A stretch of 64,000 nucleotides of DNA from CAVVJA01 sp963779485 (GCA_963779485.1 CAVZYJ010000007.1:124001-188000); one strand, 5' to 3'. Shown: positions 7,892 through 17,737, counted from the first letter of the stretch. A program made the numbers and translations. The notes: generated by a model not told the origin, from the letters alone.

Positions 7892-8751
7892 CGGAGCTCA
7901 AGCCGCACAACTTCCGCACGTCGGTGATGAACATCGACCGACCCGGCGATCCCACCGTCTTCGGCGACGACGTGCGCGCCGCCACGGCCGAGATCATCGC
8001 GCGGTATCCCGCCGGTCAGGCGCGATCGGCGTTGCTGCCGATGCTGCACCTCGTGCAGTCCGAGCAGGGATATGTCACGCCCGACGGCATCGCCTTCTGC
8101 GCCGAGGTGCTCGACCTCACCAAGGCCCAGGTGGCGGCGGTCGTCACCTTCTACACGATGTTCAAGCGCAGCCCGACGGGCGAGTTCCTCGTCAGCGTGT
8201 GCCGGAACACGCTGTGCGGGATGCTCGGCGGAGACGAGATCTACGCAGCGCTGTCGGAGGAGCTCGGCGTCGGCATGAACGAGACGACGGCCGACGGCAC
8301 GATCACCCTGGAACACGCGGAATGCCTGGCCGCCTGCGACTATGCACCGGTCGTCACGGTCAACTACGAATTCTTCGACAACCAGACGGTGGGATCAGCG
8401 CGGACCCTGGTGCGAAGCCTGCGCGCCGGGCAGCGGCCGATGCCCTCCCGCGGTGCACCGCTGTGCACGTTCCGCGAGATCGAACGGCTCATCGCCGGAT
8501 TCCCCGACCTGCGGTCGGAGGCACTGGAGTGGGCCGCTAGCGGAGCGCCGACCGAGGCCGGTGTGCGTCTCGCCCTGGACCGGCAGGAGTCAGCGCCCTC
8601 CTACGCGATCCGATCTGAGACCACCACGACGCCGACCGGGCCCCGGGCCGAAGCACTCGGTCAGCCGACCAGCGCGCACGACGCGCCACTGGCGACCGCC
8701 GAGTCCGACCCGGGCAACCCCACGCGGCCCGCTGGGCAGAAGGAGGGCTGA
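7888..8751 (+). CDS. nuoE: NADH-quinone oxidoreductase subunit E
   Basis: The 24-kDa subunit with the [2Fe-2S] cluster N1a, 287 residues. The thioredoxin-like core carries the four ligands Cys105 and Cys110 (CRNTLC) and Cys146 and Cys150 (CLAAC). The last about 75 residues after the core are Ala/Pro/Thr-rich and look unstructured, making the protein longer than the about 160-220 residues of most NuoE. Such tails occur in actinobacteria. With NuoF and NuoG it forms the NADH-dehydrogenase module. One base separates its stop from the nuoF start. Confidence 0.95.
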   Translation: MTELKPHNFRTSVMNIDRPGDPTVFGDDVRAATAEIIARYPAGQARSALLPMLHLVQSEQGYVTPDGIAFCAEVLDLTKAQVAAVVTFYTMFKRSPTGEFLVSVCRNTLCGMLGGDEIYAALSEELGVGMNETTADGTITLEHAECLAACDYAPVVTVNYEFFDNQTVGSARTLVRSLRAGQRPMPSRGAPLCTFREIERLIAGFPDLRSEALEWAASGAPTEAGVRLALDRQESAPSYAIRSETTTTPTGPRAEALGQPTSAHDAPLATAESDPGNPTRPAGQKEG

Positions 8752-8752
8752 C

Positions 8753-10054
8753 ATGTCGCTCACGCCGGTCCTCACGAAGCGGTTCGGAACCAACCAGCCG
8801 TGGAAGGTCGCCAACTACGAGGCGTTGGACGGCTACACCGGTCTGCGGGCCGCCCTTACCCAGACCCCTGATTCGCTGATCGAAACGATGCGCAACTCGA
8901 ACCTGCGCGGGCGCGGCGGTGCCGGCTTCCCGACCGGCATGAAGTGGGCCTTCATCCCGCAGGCCAAGCCGGGCGAGTCGGTCAAGCCGCACTACGTCGT
9001 GGTCAACGCCGACGAGGGCGAGCCCGGCACGTGCCGCGACCTGCCGCTGATGATGAACGACCCGCACTCGATGATCGAGGGCATCATCATCGCCTGCTAC
9101 GCCGTCCGCGCCGAGCATGCGTTCATCTACATCCGGGGCGAGGCCGTGCACGCGATCCGCCGGGTGCTCGCCGCGGTCGGTGAGGCCTACGAACGCGGGT
9201 ATCTGGGCCGCAACATCCTCGGTTCGGGCTTCGACTGCGAGATCACCGTGCACGGCGGGGCGGGCGCCTACATCTGCGGCGAGGAGACGGCGCTGCTCGA
9301 CTCGCTCGAGGGCAAGCGTGGCCAGCCGCGCCTCAAGCCGCCGTTCCCGGCCACCAACGGGTTGTACGACGCGCCAACCGTCGTCAACAACGTCGGCAGC
9401 CTGGCTAGCGTGCCGTACATCGTGTTGGGGGGCGCGGACTGGTTCAAGCAGATGGGTCCCGACGGCTCACCCGGTCCCTGCATTTACTCGCTGTCCGGAC
9501 GCGTGGCCCGGCCGGGGCAGTACGAAGCCCCGATGGGAACGACGTTGCGTGAGCTGCTCGACATGGCCGGCGGGATGAGCCGCGGGAAACCGCTGAAGTT
9601 CTGGACGCCGGGCGGGGCGTCGACCCCGCTGTTCACCGTCGAGCACCTCGATGTGCCGCTCGACTTCGATACCGCGGTGTCCGCTGGCTCGATGCTCGGC
9701 ACGTCGGCGATGATGATCTTCGACGAAGGCGACAGCGTCGTGCGCGCGGTCCTGAAGTGGACGCAGTTCTTCGAGCACGAGTCCTGCGGCAAGTGCACGC
9801 CGTGTCGTGAGGGCAACTACTGGACGGCTCAGATCCTCGAACGGATCCTGCACGGCGAGGGCACCGAGGCCGATCTGGATACCCTGCTCGATGTCTGCGA
9901 CAACATCCTCGGGCGGTCGTTCTGCGCACTCGGCGACGGCGCGACGAGTCCGATCGCGTCGTCGATCAAGTACTTCCGCAACGAGTATCTCGACCTCATC
10001 AACGGCTCGGCCAGTACATCCGATCAGTTCCCCGCCCTCGCAGGAGCCCACTGA
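8753..10054 (+). CDS. nuoF: NADH-quinone oxidoreductase subunit F
   Basis: The 51-kDa subunit that oxidises NADH, 433 residues. The RGRGGAGFPTGMKW stretch (about residues 53-66) is the FMN/NADH glycine-rich motif, and NADEGEPGTCRD and ICGEETALLDSLEG are further binding motifs. The N3 [4Fe-4S] cluster ligands are Cys345, Cys348 and Cys351 (SCGKCTPCREG) plus Cys391. Intact and of normal length. AGGAGG precedes the start with proper spacing. One base separates its stop from nuoG. Confidence 0.97.
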   Translation: MSLTPVLTKRFGTNQPWKVANYEALDGYTGLRAALTQTPDSLIETMRNSNLRGRGGAGFPTGMKWAFIPQAKPGESVKPHYVVVNADEGEPGTCRDLPLMMNDPHSMIEGIIIACYAVRAEHAFIYIRGEAVHAIRRVLAAVGEAYERGYLGRNILGSGFDCEITVHGGAGAYICGEETALLDSLEGKRGQPRLKPPFPATNGLYDAPTVVNNVGSLASVPYIVLGGADWFKQMGPDGSPGPCIYSLSGRVARPGQYEAPMGTTLRELLDMAGGMSRGKPLKFWTPGGASTPLFTVEHLDVPLDFDTAVSAGSMLGTSAMMIFDEGDSVVRAVLKWTQFFEHESCGKCTPCREGNYWTAQILERILHGEGTEADLDTLLDVCDNILGRSFCALGDGATSPIASSIKYFRNEYLDLINGSASTSDQFPALAGAH

Positions 10055-10055
10055 C

Positions 10056-12497
10056 ATGACCCTTGCGCCGCAGCGGCCGGCCAGCGCCGAGGATTTGATC
10101 ACGGTCACGATCGACGACCTGGAGATCTCGGTACCCAAGGGCACCCTGATCATCCGCGCCGCTGAGGAACTGGGCATCCAGATCCCGCGCTTTTGCGATC
10201 ATCCGCTGCTCGAACCGGCTGGCGCCTGCCGGCAGTGCCTCATCGAGGTCACCGACATGGGCAACGGGCGGGGCATGCCCAAGCCGGCCGCCGCCTGCAC
10301 GACGACCGTCATGCCCGGCATGGTCGTCAAGACCCAGCTCACCTCGCCGGTGGCCGACAAGGCCCAGCAGGGCGTCATGGAGCTGCTGCTGATCAACCAC
10401 CCGCTGGACTGCCCGATCTGCGACAAGGGCGGCGAGTGCCCGCTGCAGAACCAGGCGATGAGCAACGGGCGCGCCGATTCCCGGTTCCACGACATCAAGC
10501 GGACGTTTGCCAAGCCGATCGCGATCTCGTCCAACGTGCTGCTCGACCGCGAACGCTGCGTGCTGTGCCAGCGGTGCACCCGCTTCTCGGCGCAGATCGC
10601 CGGCGATCCGTTCATCGACCTGCTCGAGCGCGGTGCCCAGCAGCAGATCGGCACATCCGACGAGGTGCCCTTCCAGTCCTATTTCTCCGGCAACACGGTG
10701 CAGATCTGTCCGGTGGGTGCCTTGACCGGCGCCTCTTACCGGTTCCGGGCCCGGCCGTTCGATCTGATGAGCACCGACACGGTCTGCGAACACTGCTCGT
10801 CCGGGTGCGCGCTGCGCAACGACTGGCGACGCGGCACCATCACCCGCCGAATGGCGAGCGACGATCCTGAAGTCAACGAGGAATGGAACTGCGACAAGGG
10901 CCGCTGGGCCTTCCACAATGCGACGCAAGCCGATCGGCTGACGACGCCGCTGGTGCGTGACGAGTCCGGCGGCCTCGTCCCGGCCAGCTGGCCGGAGGCT
11001 CTGGAGCGGGCCGCGACCGGGCTGGCGCAAGCTCTCGACAACGGCGGTGTCGGCGTGCTCCCCGGCGGACGGCTGACCGAGGAAGACGCCTACGCGTACG
11101 CCAAATTCGCCCGGGTCGCCCTCGGCACCAACGACATCGATTTCCGCGCCCGCCCCGGCACGGCCGAGGAGCTGGCCTTTCTCGGCGCGCAGGTAGCCGG
11201 GACGACGCCGGAGCACGTCTCCTACGCGACGCTCGAGACGGCGCCGACCGTGCTGCTCGCCGGCCTGGAACCGGAGGAGGAGAGCCCGATCGTCTTCCTG
11301 CGGTTGCGCAAGTCGACGCGGCTGGGCCGCACGCGAGTCCACGCCATCGCGCCGTTCGCCTCGCAGGGGCTGGCGAAGCTTTCCGGCGCGCTCATCCAGG
11401 TTCGGCCCGGCGACGAGGCCGAGGCGCTCCTGGCGCCGGACAGCCCGTTGCGTGACGAGCTCGGCCGCGACGGCTCAGTGATCCTCGTCGGCGAGCGATT
11501 GGCCACCGCCCCGGGAGCGCTCTCCGCGGCGGCGACGCTCGCCGAGCGCACCGGCGCGCGCCTGGCCTGGGTGCCGCGGCGGGCCGGCGAGCGCGGTGCC
11601 GTCGATTCCGGCGCGCTGCCCACGTTGCTACCGGGTGGCCGGCCGGTCAGCGATGACAAGGCCCGGATCGAGGTCGAACGGGCCTGGGCGGCCAGCGTGC
11701 CGACGGCGCCCGGGCGTGATCACTCCCGGATCCTGGCCGCCGCGCGGGACGGCGAACTCGCGGCCTTGGTCGTCGGCGGCCTCGACCCCGAGGATCTGCC
11801 CGATCCGGCCCTGGCCGCCGAGGCGCTGGAGCGGGTCGGCTTCCTGGTGAGCCTCGAGGTGCGGGCCAGCGCGGTTACCGAGCGGGCCGACGTCGTCCTA
11901 CCGGTCGCGCCGCCCGCGGAGAAAGCCGGCCGCTACGTCACCTGGGAGGGCCGTCGGCGCCCGTTCGAGTCGACGCTGACCGGCACCGGAGCGTTGGCGG
12001 ACGGGCGCGTCCTCCATGCCCTGGCCGACGAGCTGGACGTCGACCTCGGAATCCCCACCACCGAGGCGGCGCGCGACGAGATCGACCGGCTGGGCGTCAC
12101 GCGCGAGCGGCCGTCGATGCCCGCCGTCCCGACCCGGCGGGGATCAGCCTCGCCGGACGGCGTCGTCCTCGCCACCTGGCCTGAGCTCATCGACGCCGGG
12201 CGGATGTCCGACGGCGACGAGAACCTGGCCGGCACGGCCAAGCCGGCCCGGGCGCTGCTGTCGGCGACCACCGCCTCCCGCGCGGGCGTCACCGATGGGC
12301 AGCGGCTGTCCGTATCGACCGAGCGAGGCGCGATCACGGTGCCCGCCGAGATCGCCGACCTGCCGGACGATGTCGTGTGGTTGCCGACCAATGCGCGTGG
12401 CTGCGCGGTACGGTCCAGCCTCGGCGCCGTCGCGGGCGACGTGGTGTCGATTCGTCCGGCCGGCGCGAACGTGATCTTGCCAGGAGGTGCACAGTGA
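10056..12497 (+). CDS. nuoG: NADH-quinone oxidoreductase subunit G
   Basis: The large iron-sulfur subunit, 813 residues. The N-terminal ferredoxin-like part holds the [2Fe-2S] ligands (FCDHPLLEPAGACRQCLIEV). HPLDCPICDKGGECPLQN and RCVLCQRCTRFS supply further cluster ligands, and the molybdopterin-fold part begins near VCEHCSSGCALRNDW, which could carry the extra N7-type cluster. The C-terminal half is a catalytically empty molybdopterin oxidoreductase-like domain. Intact. Its TGA overlaps the GTG of nuoH. Confidence 0.95.
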   Translation: MTLAPQRPASAEDLITVTIDDLEISVPKGTLIIRAAEELGIQIPRFCDHPLLEPAGACRQCLIEVTDMGNGRGMPKPAAACTTTVMPGMVVKTQLTSPVADKAQQGVMELLLINHPLDCPICDKGGECPLQNQAMSNGRADSRFHDIKRTFAKPIAISSNVLLDRERCVLCQRCTRFSAQIAGDPFIDLLERGAQQQIGTSDEVPFQSYFSGNTVQICPVGALTGASYRFRARPFDLMSTDTVCEHCSSGCALRNDWRRGTITRRMASDDPEVNEEWNCDKGRWAFHNATQADRLTTPLVRDESGGLVPASWPEALERAATGLAQALDNGGVGVLPGGRLTEEDAYAYAKFARVALGTNDIDFRARPGTAEELAFLGAQVAGTTPEHVSYATLETAPTVLLAGLEPEEESPIVFLRLRKSTRLGRTRVHAIAPFASQGLAKLSGALIQVRPGDEAEALLAPDSPLRDELGRDGSVILVGERLATAPGALSAAATLAERTGARLAWVPRRAGERGAVDSGALPTLLPGGRPVSDDKARIEVERAWAASVPTAPGRDHSRILAAARDGELAALVVGGLDPEDLPDPALAAEALERVGFLVSLEVRASAVTERADVVLPVAPPAEKAGRYVTWEGRRRPFESTLTGTGALADGRVLHALADELDVDLGIPTTEAARDEIDRLGVTRERPSMPAVPTRRGSASPDGVVLATWPELIDAGRMSDGDENLAGTAKPARALLSATTASRAGVTDGQRLSVSTERGAITVPAEIADLPDDVVWLPTNARGCAVRSSLGAVAGDVVSIRPAGANVILPGGAQ

Positions 12498-13804
12498 CAC
12501 CCGACGTACCGGGTTTCGGGGGTACCCCGTTCTGGATCGTTCTGATCAAGGTCATCGGCGTCTTCGTGTTCCTCGTCGTGATGACGCTGTTCTCGATCGT
12601 GTTCGAACGCAAGGTCGTCGGCCGCATGCAGAACCGGATCGGTCCGAACCGGGTCGGTCCGTGGGGCACCCTGCAATCCCTCGCGGACGGCATGAAGCTT
12701 GCCTTCAAGGAAGAGGTCGTCCCCGTTCTCGCCGACAAGCCGGTGTACTTCTTGGCGCCGATCCTGGCGGCGGTGCCGGCGTTCCTGGCGTTCTCGGTGA
12801 TCCCGTTCGGCCCGGTGGTCTCGATGTTCGGCCACGAGACGCCGTTGCAGCTGACCGATCTGCCGGTCGGCGTGCTCGTCGTGTTCGCCTGCTCGTCGCT
12901 CGGTATCTACGGCATCGTGCTGTCCGGCTGGGCATCCGGATCGACCTACCCGCTCCTCGGATCGCTCCGCAGCGCGGCGCAGATGATCTCCTACGAAGTG
13001 GCGATGGGCCTGTCGTTCGTCGCGGTGTTCCTCTTCGCGGGCACCATGTCGACGTCCGGGATCGTCTTCGAGCAGCGGCATCTGTGGAACGTCATCCCAC
13101 TGATCGTGTCCTTCGCCGTGTACGCGATCGCGGTGGTGGGGGAGACCAACCGGGCGCCGTTCGACCTGCCGGAGGCGGAGTCCGAGCTCGTGGGCGGCTT
13201 CCACACCGAGTACTCGTCGTTCAAGTTCGCGATGTTCTTCCTGGCCGAATACATCAACATGGTGACCGTGTCGGCGCTGGCCACGACGTTGTTCCTCGGC
13301 GGGTGGCGCGCTCCGTGGCCGCTGTCGCTGTGGGACGGGGCGAACTCCGGATGGTGGCCGATCCTGTGGTTCACGGCCAAGGTCGTGCTGTGCATCTTCG
13401 TCTTCGTCTGGTTGCGCGGCACGCTGCCCCGCCTGCGCTACGACCAGTTCATGCAGTTCGGCTGGAAGGCTCTTTTGCCGGTCAACCTGGCCTGGATCCT
13501 CGCCGTCGCGGCCATCCGGGTGCTCAACGACCGGGGCTGGCCGGCCTGGAAGTCGACCCTGGTCGTCGTCGTTCCGGCGCTGATCGTGATCCTCGCCGTC
13601 TTCTCGATCATCGACATCGGCAACAACCGGCGTCAGGCCGAGAAGGAGGCGGCGGACGAGGCCGAGGCCAAGCTCGCACCGGCGTTCCCCACACCGCCGA
13701 TGGATCTGCGGGTTCCCGAGCCACTCCGAAGGCGGGACCGCGTACCCGCGGGCGTGACCGCGGCCCGCGGGGAGCTACCCGAGGGAGAGAACGGCGATGC
13801 CTGA
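12494..13804 (+). CDS. nuoH: NADH-quinone oxidoreductase subunit H
   Basis: The membrane subunit at the junction of the two arms, 436 residues, eight predicted helices. Signatures are ERKVVGRMQNRIGPNRVGPWG (split over about residues 37-57) and GETNRAPFDLPEAESELVGG, the latter in the loop that closes the quinone chamber. The GTG at 12494 is chosen because AGGAGG lies at 12482-12487, six bases away, and because it gives the GTGA overlap with nuoG. The last about 70 residues are a charged, Ala/Glu-rich actinobacterial tail. Confidence 0.93.
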   Translation: MTPDVPGFGGTPFWIVLIKVIGVFVFLVVMTLFSIVFERKVVGRMQNRIGPNRVGPWGTLQSLADGMKLAFKEEVVPVLADKPVYFLAPILAAVPAFLAFSVIPFGPVVSMFGHETPLQLTDLPVGVLVVFACSSLGIYGIVLSGWASGSTYPLLGSLRSAAQMISYEVAMGLSFVAVFLFAGTMSTSGIVFEQRHLWNVIPLIVSFAVYAIAVVGETNRAPFDLPEAESELVGGFHTEYSSFKFAMFFLAEYINMVTVSALATTLFLGGWRAPWPLSLWDGANSGWWPILWFTAKVVLCIFVFVWLRGTLPRLRYDQFMQFGWKALLPVNLAWILAVAAIRVLNDRGWPAWKSTLVVVVPALIVILAVFSIIDIGNNRRQAEKEAADEAEAKLAPAFPTPPMDLRVPEPLRRRDRVPAGVTAARGELPEGENGDA

Positions 13805-14433
13805 CGCTCGGAGCGGGCCGGGCAGCAGCGAGCCCAACGGCAGCCTGGCCGGCTTCGCCAAGGGCTTCGGGCTGACCTTCTCGACGATGTTCAAGAAGGT
13901 CTACACCCAGCAATACCCCTTTGACATCTACCCGACGGCTCCTCGATATCACGGCCGTCATGTGCTCAACCGGCATCCGGACGGGCTGGAGAAATGCGTT
14001 GGCTGCGAGCTGTGCGCGTGGGCGTGCCCGGCCGATGCGATCTACGTCGAGGGCGGCGACAACACCGATACCGAGCGGTATTCCCCGGGCGAGCGGTACG
14101 GCAAGGTCTATCAGATCAACTACCTCCGCTGCATCTTCTGCGGCTTGTGCATCGAGGCCTGCCCCACCAGGTCGCTGACGATGAGCAACGAATACGAACT
14201 GGCCCTCGACGACCGTCAACAGCTGATCTATACGAAGGAGCAGCTGATGGCGCCGTTGCTGCCGGGCATGGAGGCGCCCTCCTCATCCGATGCGCCTCGG
14301 TGACGACGAGAAGGACTATTACGTGGTCGAATCGCAGGCCCCGTTGCAGCAGGGCGCCCCGCAGAGCGCCGCCAACGTCGCCGGCCGGCCGATCACCGGA
14401 CGGGCCATCGAGGTCGGGCGGCACCACCCATGA
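13797..14433 (+). CDS. nuoI: NADH-quinone oxidoreductase subunit I, one frame change near the C-terminus
   Basis: The 23-kDa subunit with clusters N6a and N6b. Two 8Fe-ferredoxin motifs are complete: Cys67, 70, 73, 77 (CVGCELCAWACP) and Cys112, 115, 118, 122 (CIFCGLCIEACP). As given, the frame ends at 14303 with an odd tail. Removing one extra T at 14280 restores the usual EAPPHPMRLGDDEKDYYV ending and extends the protein to 211 residues, stop at 14433. The catalytic part is unaffected. It overlaps nuoH by eight bases. Confidence 0.9.
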
Positions 14434-14518
14434 ACCCGTCCCGCGCTCCGCTCGCCGCCCGGCCGAGCGGTGTCGCTACGGTAGCCCTTTGCCCGGTACC
14501 CCGGATGTGGGGGAAGCC

Positions 14519-15307
14519 ATGATGAGTGCATCGGTTGCGGTCGCGTCGGGGCCACTGATGACTGGCGACGTCCCGCTCGGTGAGGCAATCGCCTTCTGGA
14601 TCCTCGGCCCTCTGTCACTGGCCGGAGGGATCGGCATGGTGCTGTTCCGCAACGCGGTGCACTCCGCGCTCTCCCTCGCCGGCACGATGATGTGTCTCGG
14701 CGCGATGTACATCGTCCAGCAGGGTCCCTTCATCGGCCTGGTGCAGATCATCGTCTACACCGGCGCCATCATGATCTTGTTCCTGTTCGTGCTGATGCTC
14801 GTGGGACGTGACTCCTCCGACTCGCTCATCGAAGTGCTGCGGGGCCAGCGCTGGGCCGCCCTGATCGGCGGCGTCGCGTTCGCCTTGCTCGTCGCGCTCA
14901 CTCTCGGCCGGGCGTTCACCGACACCACGCCGGCGAACCTGCAGACGGCCAACACGGGCGGAACCAACGTCAATTCGCTGGCCGCGTTGATCTTCACGAA
15001 GTACCTGTTCGCGTTCGAACTCACATCCGCGCTGCTCATCGTGGCGGCCGTCGGCGCCATGATCCTCGCGCATATCGAGCGCGATGGGCCGAAGCCGACG
15101 CAGAAAGCCACGGCGCGCGAGCGGATCCGCTCCGGTCGGCCCCAGCCTCTGCCCGGCCCCGGGGTGCTCTCCTCGGGCAACGCCATCGGCACTCCGGCGT
15201 TGCTTCCGGACGGCTCCGCGTTGCCGGAGTCGGTCATGTCGTCCACCCCGGGCGTGCGCGAGCTCCCGGCCCGAGCGCCGCTTCTGCCGTCGGAGGACTT
15301 GGAATGA
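14519..15307 (+). CDS. nuoJ: NADH-quinone oxidoreductase subunit J
   Basis: A proton-path membrane subunit, 262 residues. Helices 1-4 include the family segment LVQIIVYTGAIMILFLFVLML (split over about residues 75-95), which contains the pi-bulge region of helix 3. The last about 80 residues form a polar Pro/Ser-rich tail seen in actinobacteria. Two ATG codons (14519 and 14522) are usable, with GGGGGA just upstream. An 85-bp gap before it is the longest between nuoB and nuoK. It overlaps nuoK by ATGA. Confidence 0.93.
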   Translation: MMSASVAVASGPLMTGDVPLGEAIAFWILGPLSLAGGIGMVLFRNAVHSALSLAGTMMCLGAMYIVQQGPFIGLVQIIVYTGAIMILFLFVLMLVGRDSSDSLIEVLRGQRWAALIGGVAFALLVALTLGRAFTDTTPANLQTANTGGTNVNSLAALIFTKYLFAFELTSALLIVAAVGAMILAHIERDGPKPTQKATARERIRSGRPQPLPGPGVLSSGNAIGTPALLPDGSALPESVMSSTPGVRELPARAPLLPSEDLE

Positions 15308-15603
15308 ATCCGACCTACTACCTGGTCCTGTCCGCGGCGCTGTTCACGATCGGCACGATGGGCGTGCTCGTCCGCCGCAACGCGATCGTCGTCTTCATGT
15401 GCATCGAGCTGATGCTCAACGCCGTCAACCTCACGCTGATCACCTTTTCCCGCATCAACGGAACGCTGGACGGGCAGGTGATCGCATTCTTCGTGATGGT
15501 GGTCGCCGCGGCCGAGGTCGTGATCGGGTTGGCCATCATCATGTCCATCTTCCGGACCCGGCGATCGGCCTCGGTCGACGACGCCAATCTGCTGAAGTAC
15601 TAG
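15304..15603 (+). CDS. nuoK: NADH-quinone oxidoreductase subunit K
   Basis: A 99-residue subunit with three helices, homologous to MrpC. The conserved buried glutamates appear in MCIELMLNAVNL (about residues 35-46) and in AAAEVVIGLAI (about residues 68-78), both needed for proton pumping in homologues. Intact and of exact family length. Its TAG stop lies inside the left arm of the long inverted repeat that separates it from nuoL. Confidence 0.96.
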   Translation: MNPTYYLVLSAALFTIGTMGVLVRRNAIVVFMCIELMLNAVNLTLITFSRINGTLDGQVIAFFVMVVAAAEVVIGLAIIMSIFRTRRSASVDDANLLKY

Positions 15604-15770
15604 GAGGGCACTGAACAATGCGTTGCTCTGCTGCGCGACCTCCAGGCGCACGATCTGCTGCGTTGTTGTCGTCGTCCATACCTCCGGGTATGGCCACCTC
15701 CTCCGCCTTGCATCTCGCCCACCTGGCCGCCGCTCGCGACGACCAGCATCGTTCAGTCCCCTCCTAGGAG
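15601..15770. repeat. Long imperfect inverted repeat between nuoK and nuoL
   Basis: The 171-bp gap between nuoK and nuoL is one large imperfect hairpin. TAGGAGGGCACTGAACAATG on the left pairs with the complement of CATCGTTCAGTCCCCTCCTA on the right with two mismatches. Weaker pairing continues inward, and a compact CATACC-TCCG-GGTATG hairpin lies near the middle. TAGGAG occurs at both ends (15601-15606 and 15765-15770) as a direct repeat. The left end supplies the nuoK stop and the right end supplies the AGGAG Shine-Dalgarno of nuoL. It could be a MITE-like insertion or a structured RNA; no coding sequence is seen. Confidence 0.6.
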
Positions 15771-15774
15771 AGCC

Positions 15775-17681
15775 ATGACGACCACGGCCGCACACGGTCT
15801 GCAGTCGATCGCCTGGTTGCTCGTCGTCGTCCCCGCAGTGTCCGCCGCGATCCTGCTCATGGGCGGGAAGTACGTGGACCGATGGGGTCAATGGCTCGGC
15901 GCCCTCGTGCCGGTCGCGCTGTTCGTGTACAGCGTTGCTCTGGTCTTCTCGGTGAAAAGCGAGAGCAATCGCGAGGTCAGTCTCCAGCTGTACACCTGGA
16001 TACCGGTGGGCCGTTTCCACGTGGACGTCGGCTTCCTGATCGATCCGCTCTCGCTGGTGTTCGTACTTCTCATCACCGGGGTCGGCGGCTTGATCCACAT
16101 CTATGCCGTTGGCTACATGGAGCATGATGAGGGACGGCGCCGGTTCTTCGGGCAGTTCAACCTGTTCATCGCCGCCATGTTGTTGCTGGTGCTGGCCGAC
16201 AACTACCTCGTGCTGTACGTGGGCTGGGAGGGCGTTGGCCTCGCGTCGTACCTGCTGATCGGCTTCTACTACAACCGTCCAACGGCGGCGACCGCGGCCA
16301 AGAAGGCGTTCATCGCGAACCGCGTCGGTGACGTGGGGCTCTCCATCGCGATCATGCTGATGTTCGCCTACTTCGGAACGACGTCGTTCGCCGGAGTCTT
16401 CTCGAGCATGACCGGGGCCAGCCGGGGGGTCGCCACCGCCATCGGGCTGATGCTGCTGCTCGGCGCGTGCGGCAAGTCCGGCCAGTTCCCGTTGCAGACC
16501 TGGTTGCCGGACGCCATGGAGGGCCCGACGCCCGTGTCGGCGCTGATCCACGCCGCCACCATGGTCACGGCCGGCGTTTACCTCATCGCGCGGTCCAATC
16601 CGATCTTCGACGATTCGCAGGCTGCTCGGACAGCCGTGGTCGTCGTTGGGGCGATCACCCTGCTGTACGGGTGCATCTGTGCGTTCGGGCAGGACGATCT
16701 GAAACGGGTACTCGCCTATTCGACGGTCAGCCAGATCGGCTACATGTTCGTCGCCGTGGGCCTGGGCCAGGGCGTGTACGCCATCGGCATCATCCACCTG
16801 CTCGGCCATGGCTTCTTCAAGGCGGCGCTGTTCCTCTCGGCCGGCTCGATCATGCACGCGATGAATGACCGCATCAACATGCGAAGATTCGGCGGCCTCT
16901 GGCGGATCATGCCGCTCACCTATGCCACCTTCCTTGCCGGCTATCTCGCCATCATCGGGTTTCCGTTGGCCACGGGCTACTTCACCAAGGACAAGATCAT
17001 CGAGGCGGCGTTCGACAAGGGCGGGATCTCCGGCTGGGTGCTCGGATTGGTGGCCCTTCTCGGCGCTGGACTGACCGCGTTCTACATGACGCGGGCCCTC
17101 GTGATGACGTTCTACGGCGAACGGCGCTGGGAGGAAGACGTGCACCCGCACGAGTCTCCGCCGATCATGACCGTGCCCATGCTCATACTGGCCTTCTTGT
17201 CGCTGATCGGCGGCTTCATACTCATTCTCGGCGGCGCTGGCCCAGCACTGGATGACGCCGTCGGTCGGACCATCGGTCGAGGAGGGGGTGCATACGATCT
17301 CGCCGGTCGTGTTGATCGCGCTCACGTTGATCGTTGTCGCGCTGGGAGTCGCCGGGGCGTGGGTAGCCTTCGGCCGGCAACGGATTCCGATCGTCCAGCC
17401 AGTCGGGATCGTCCGTCACCGTTGCGGTGCGCAAGAACCTCTACGCGGATGCGTTCAACGAGTCGGTCTTGATGCGCCCCGGTCAGTGGTTGACTCGGGC
17501 GCTGGTGTACCTCGACAACCGGGGCGTCGACGGCGTGGTGAACGGGGTGGCCGCCGGCTTCGGCGGCACGTCATCCCGAGTGCGGCGAATGCAGACCGGC
17601 TTCGTGCGCAGCTATGCGCTGTCGATGCTCGGCGGTTCGATCGCTGTCGTAGCGGTACTGCTGGCGGTGAGGTTCGGATGA
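15775..17681 (+). CDS. nuoL: NADH-quinone oxidoreductase subunit L, two frame changes near the C-terminus
   Basis: The largest antiporter-like proton-pumping subunit, about 634 residues once two extra bases (near 17,245 and at about 17,408) are removed. LYVGWEGVGLASYLLIGF holds the conserved Glu of the pump, KAFIANRVGDVGL and LPDAMEGPTPVSALIHAATMV the Lys and His channel motifs. The corrected end (HTISPVVLIALTLIVVALGV, then VAVRKNLYADAFNE) gives the long lateral helix region and last helix. The catalytic core is unbroken. SD AGGAG lies in the right arm of the preceding repeat. Confidence 0.9.
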
Positions 17682-17737
17682 GCGCGCGCTACGACGGCCA
17701 GCTCACGCAGCGACGGCTCGGATCGGCGGTGGCGTGA
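17678..17737 (+). CDS. 19-codon reading frame linking nuoL and nuoM
   Basis: A short frame, MSARYDGQLTQRRLGSAVA, overlaps the nuoL stop (ATGA) and ends in TGATG shared with the nuoM start. It fills the gap between the two genes exactly, so a ribosome could pass from nuoL to nuoM by stop-start coupling. The product has no membrane segment and no recognised family. It may be a coupling peptide without its own function, or chance. Confidence 0.3.
   Translation: MSARYDGQLTQRRLGSAVA

Noticed and set aside
9999..11342. Minus-strand frame of 447 codons over nuoG
   Set aside because: Antisense to the conserved cluster-binding part of nuoG; no homology features.
15601..15770. Rho-independent terminator between nuoK and nuoL
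   Set aside because: Arms are about 130 bp apart, no T-run follows, and downstream nuo genes need read-through.
14755..17325. Minus-strand open frame of 856 codons across nuoJ-nuoL
   Set aside because: Asp/His/Gln/Arg-rich, no domains; it is the complement of GC-rich conserved nuo genes.
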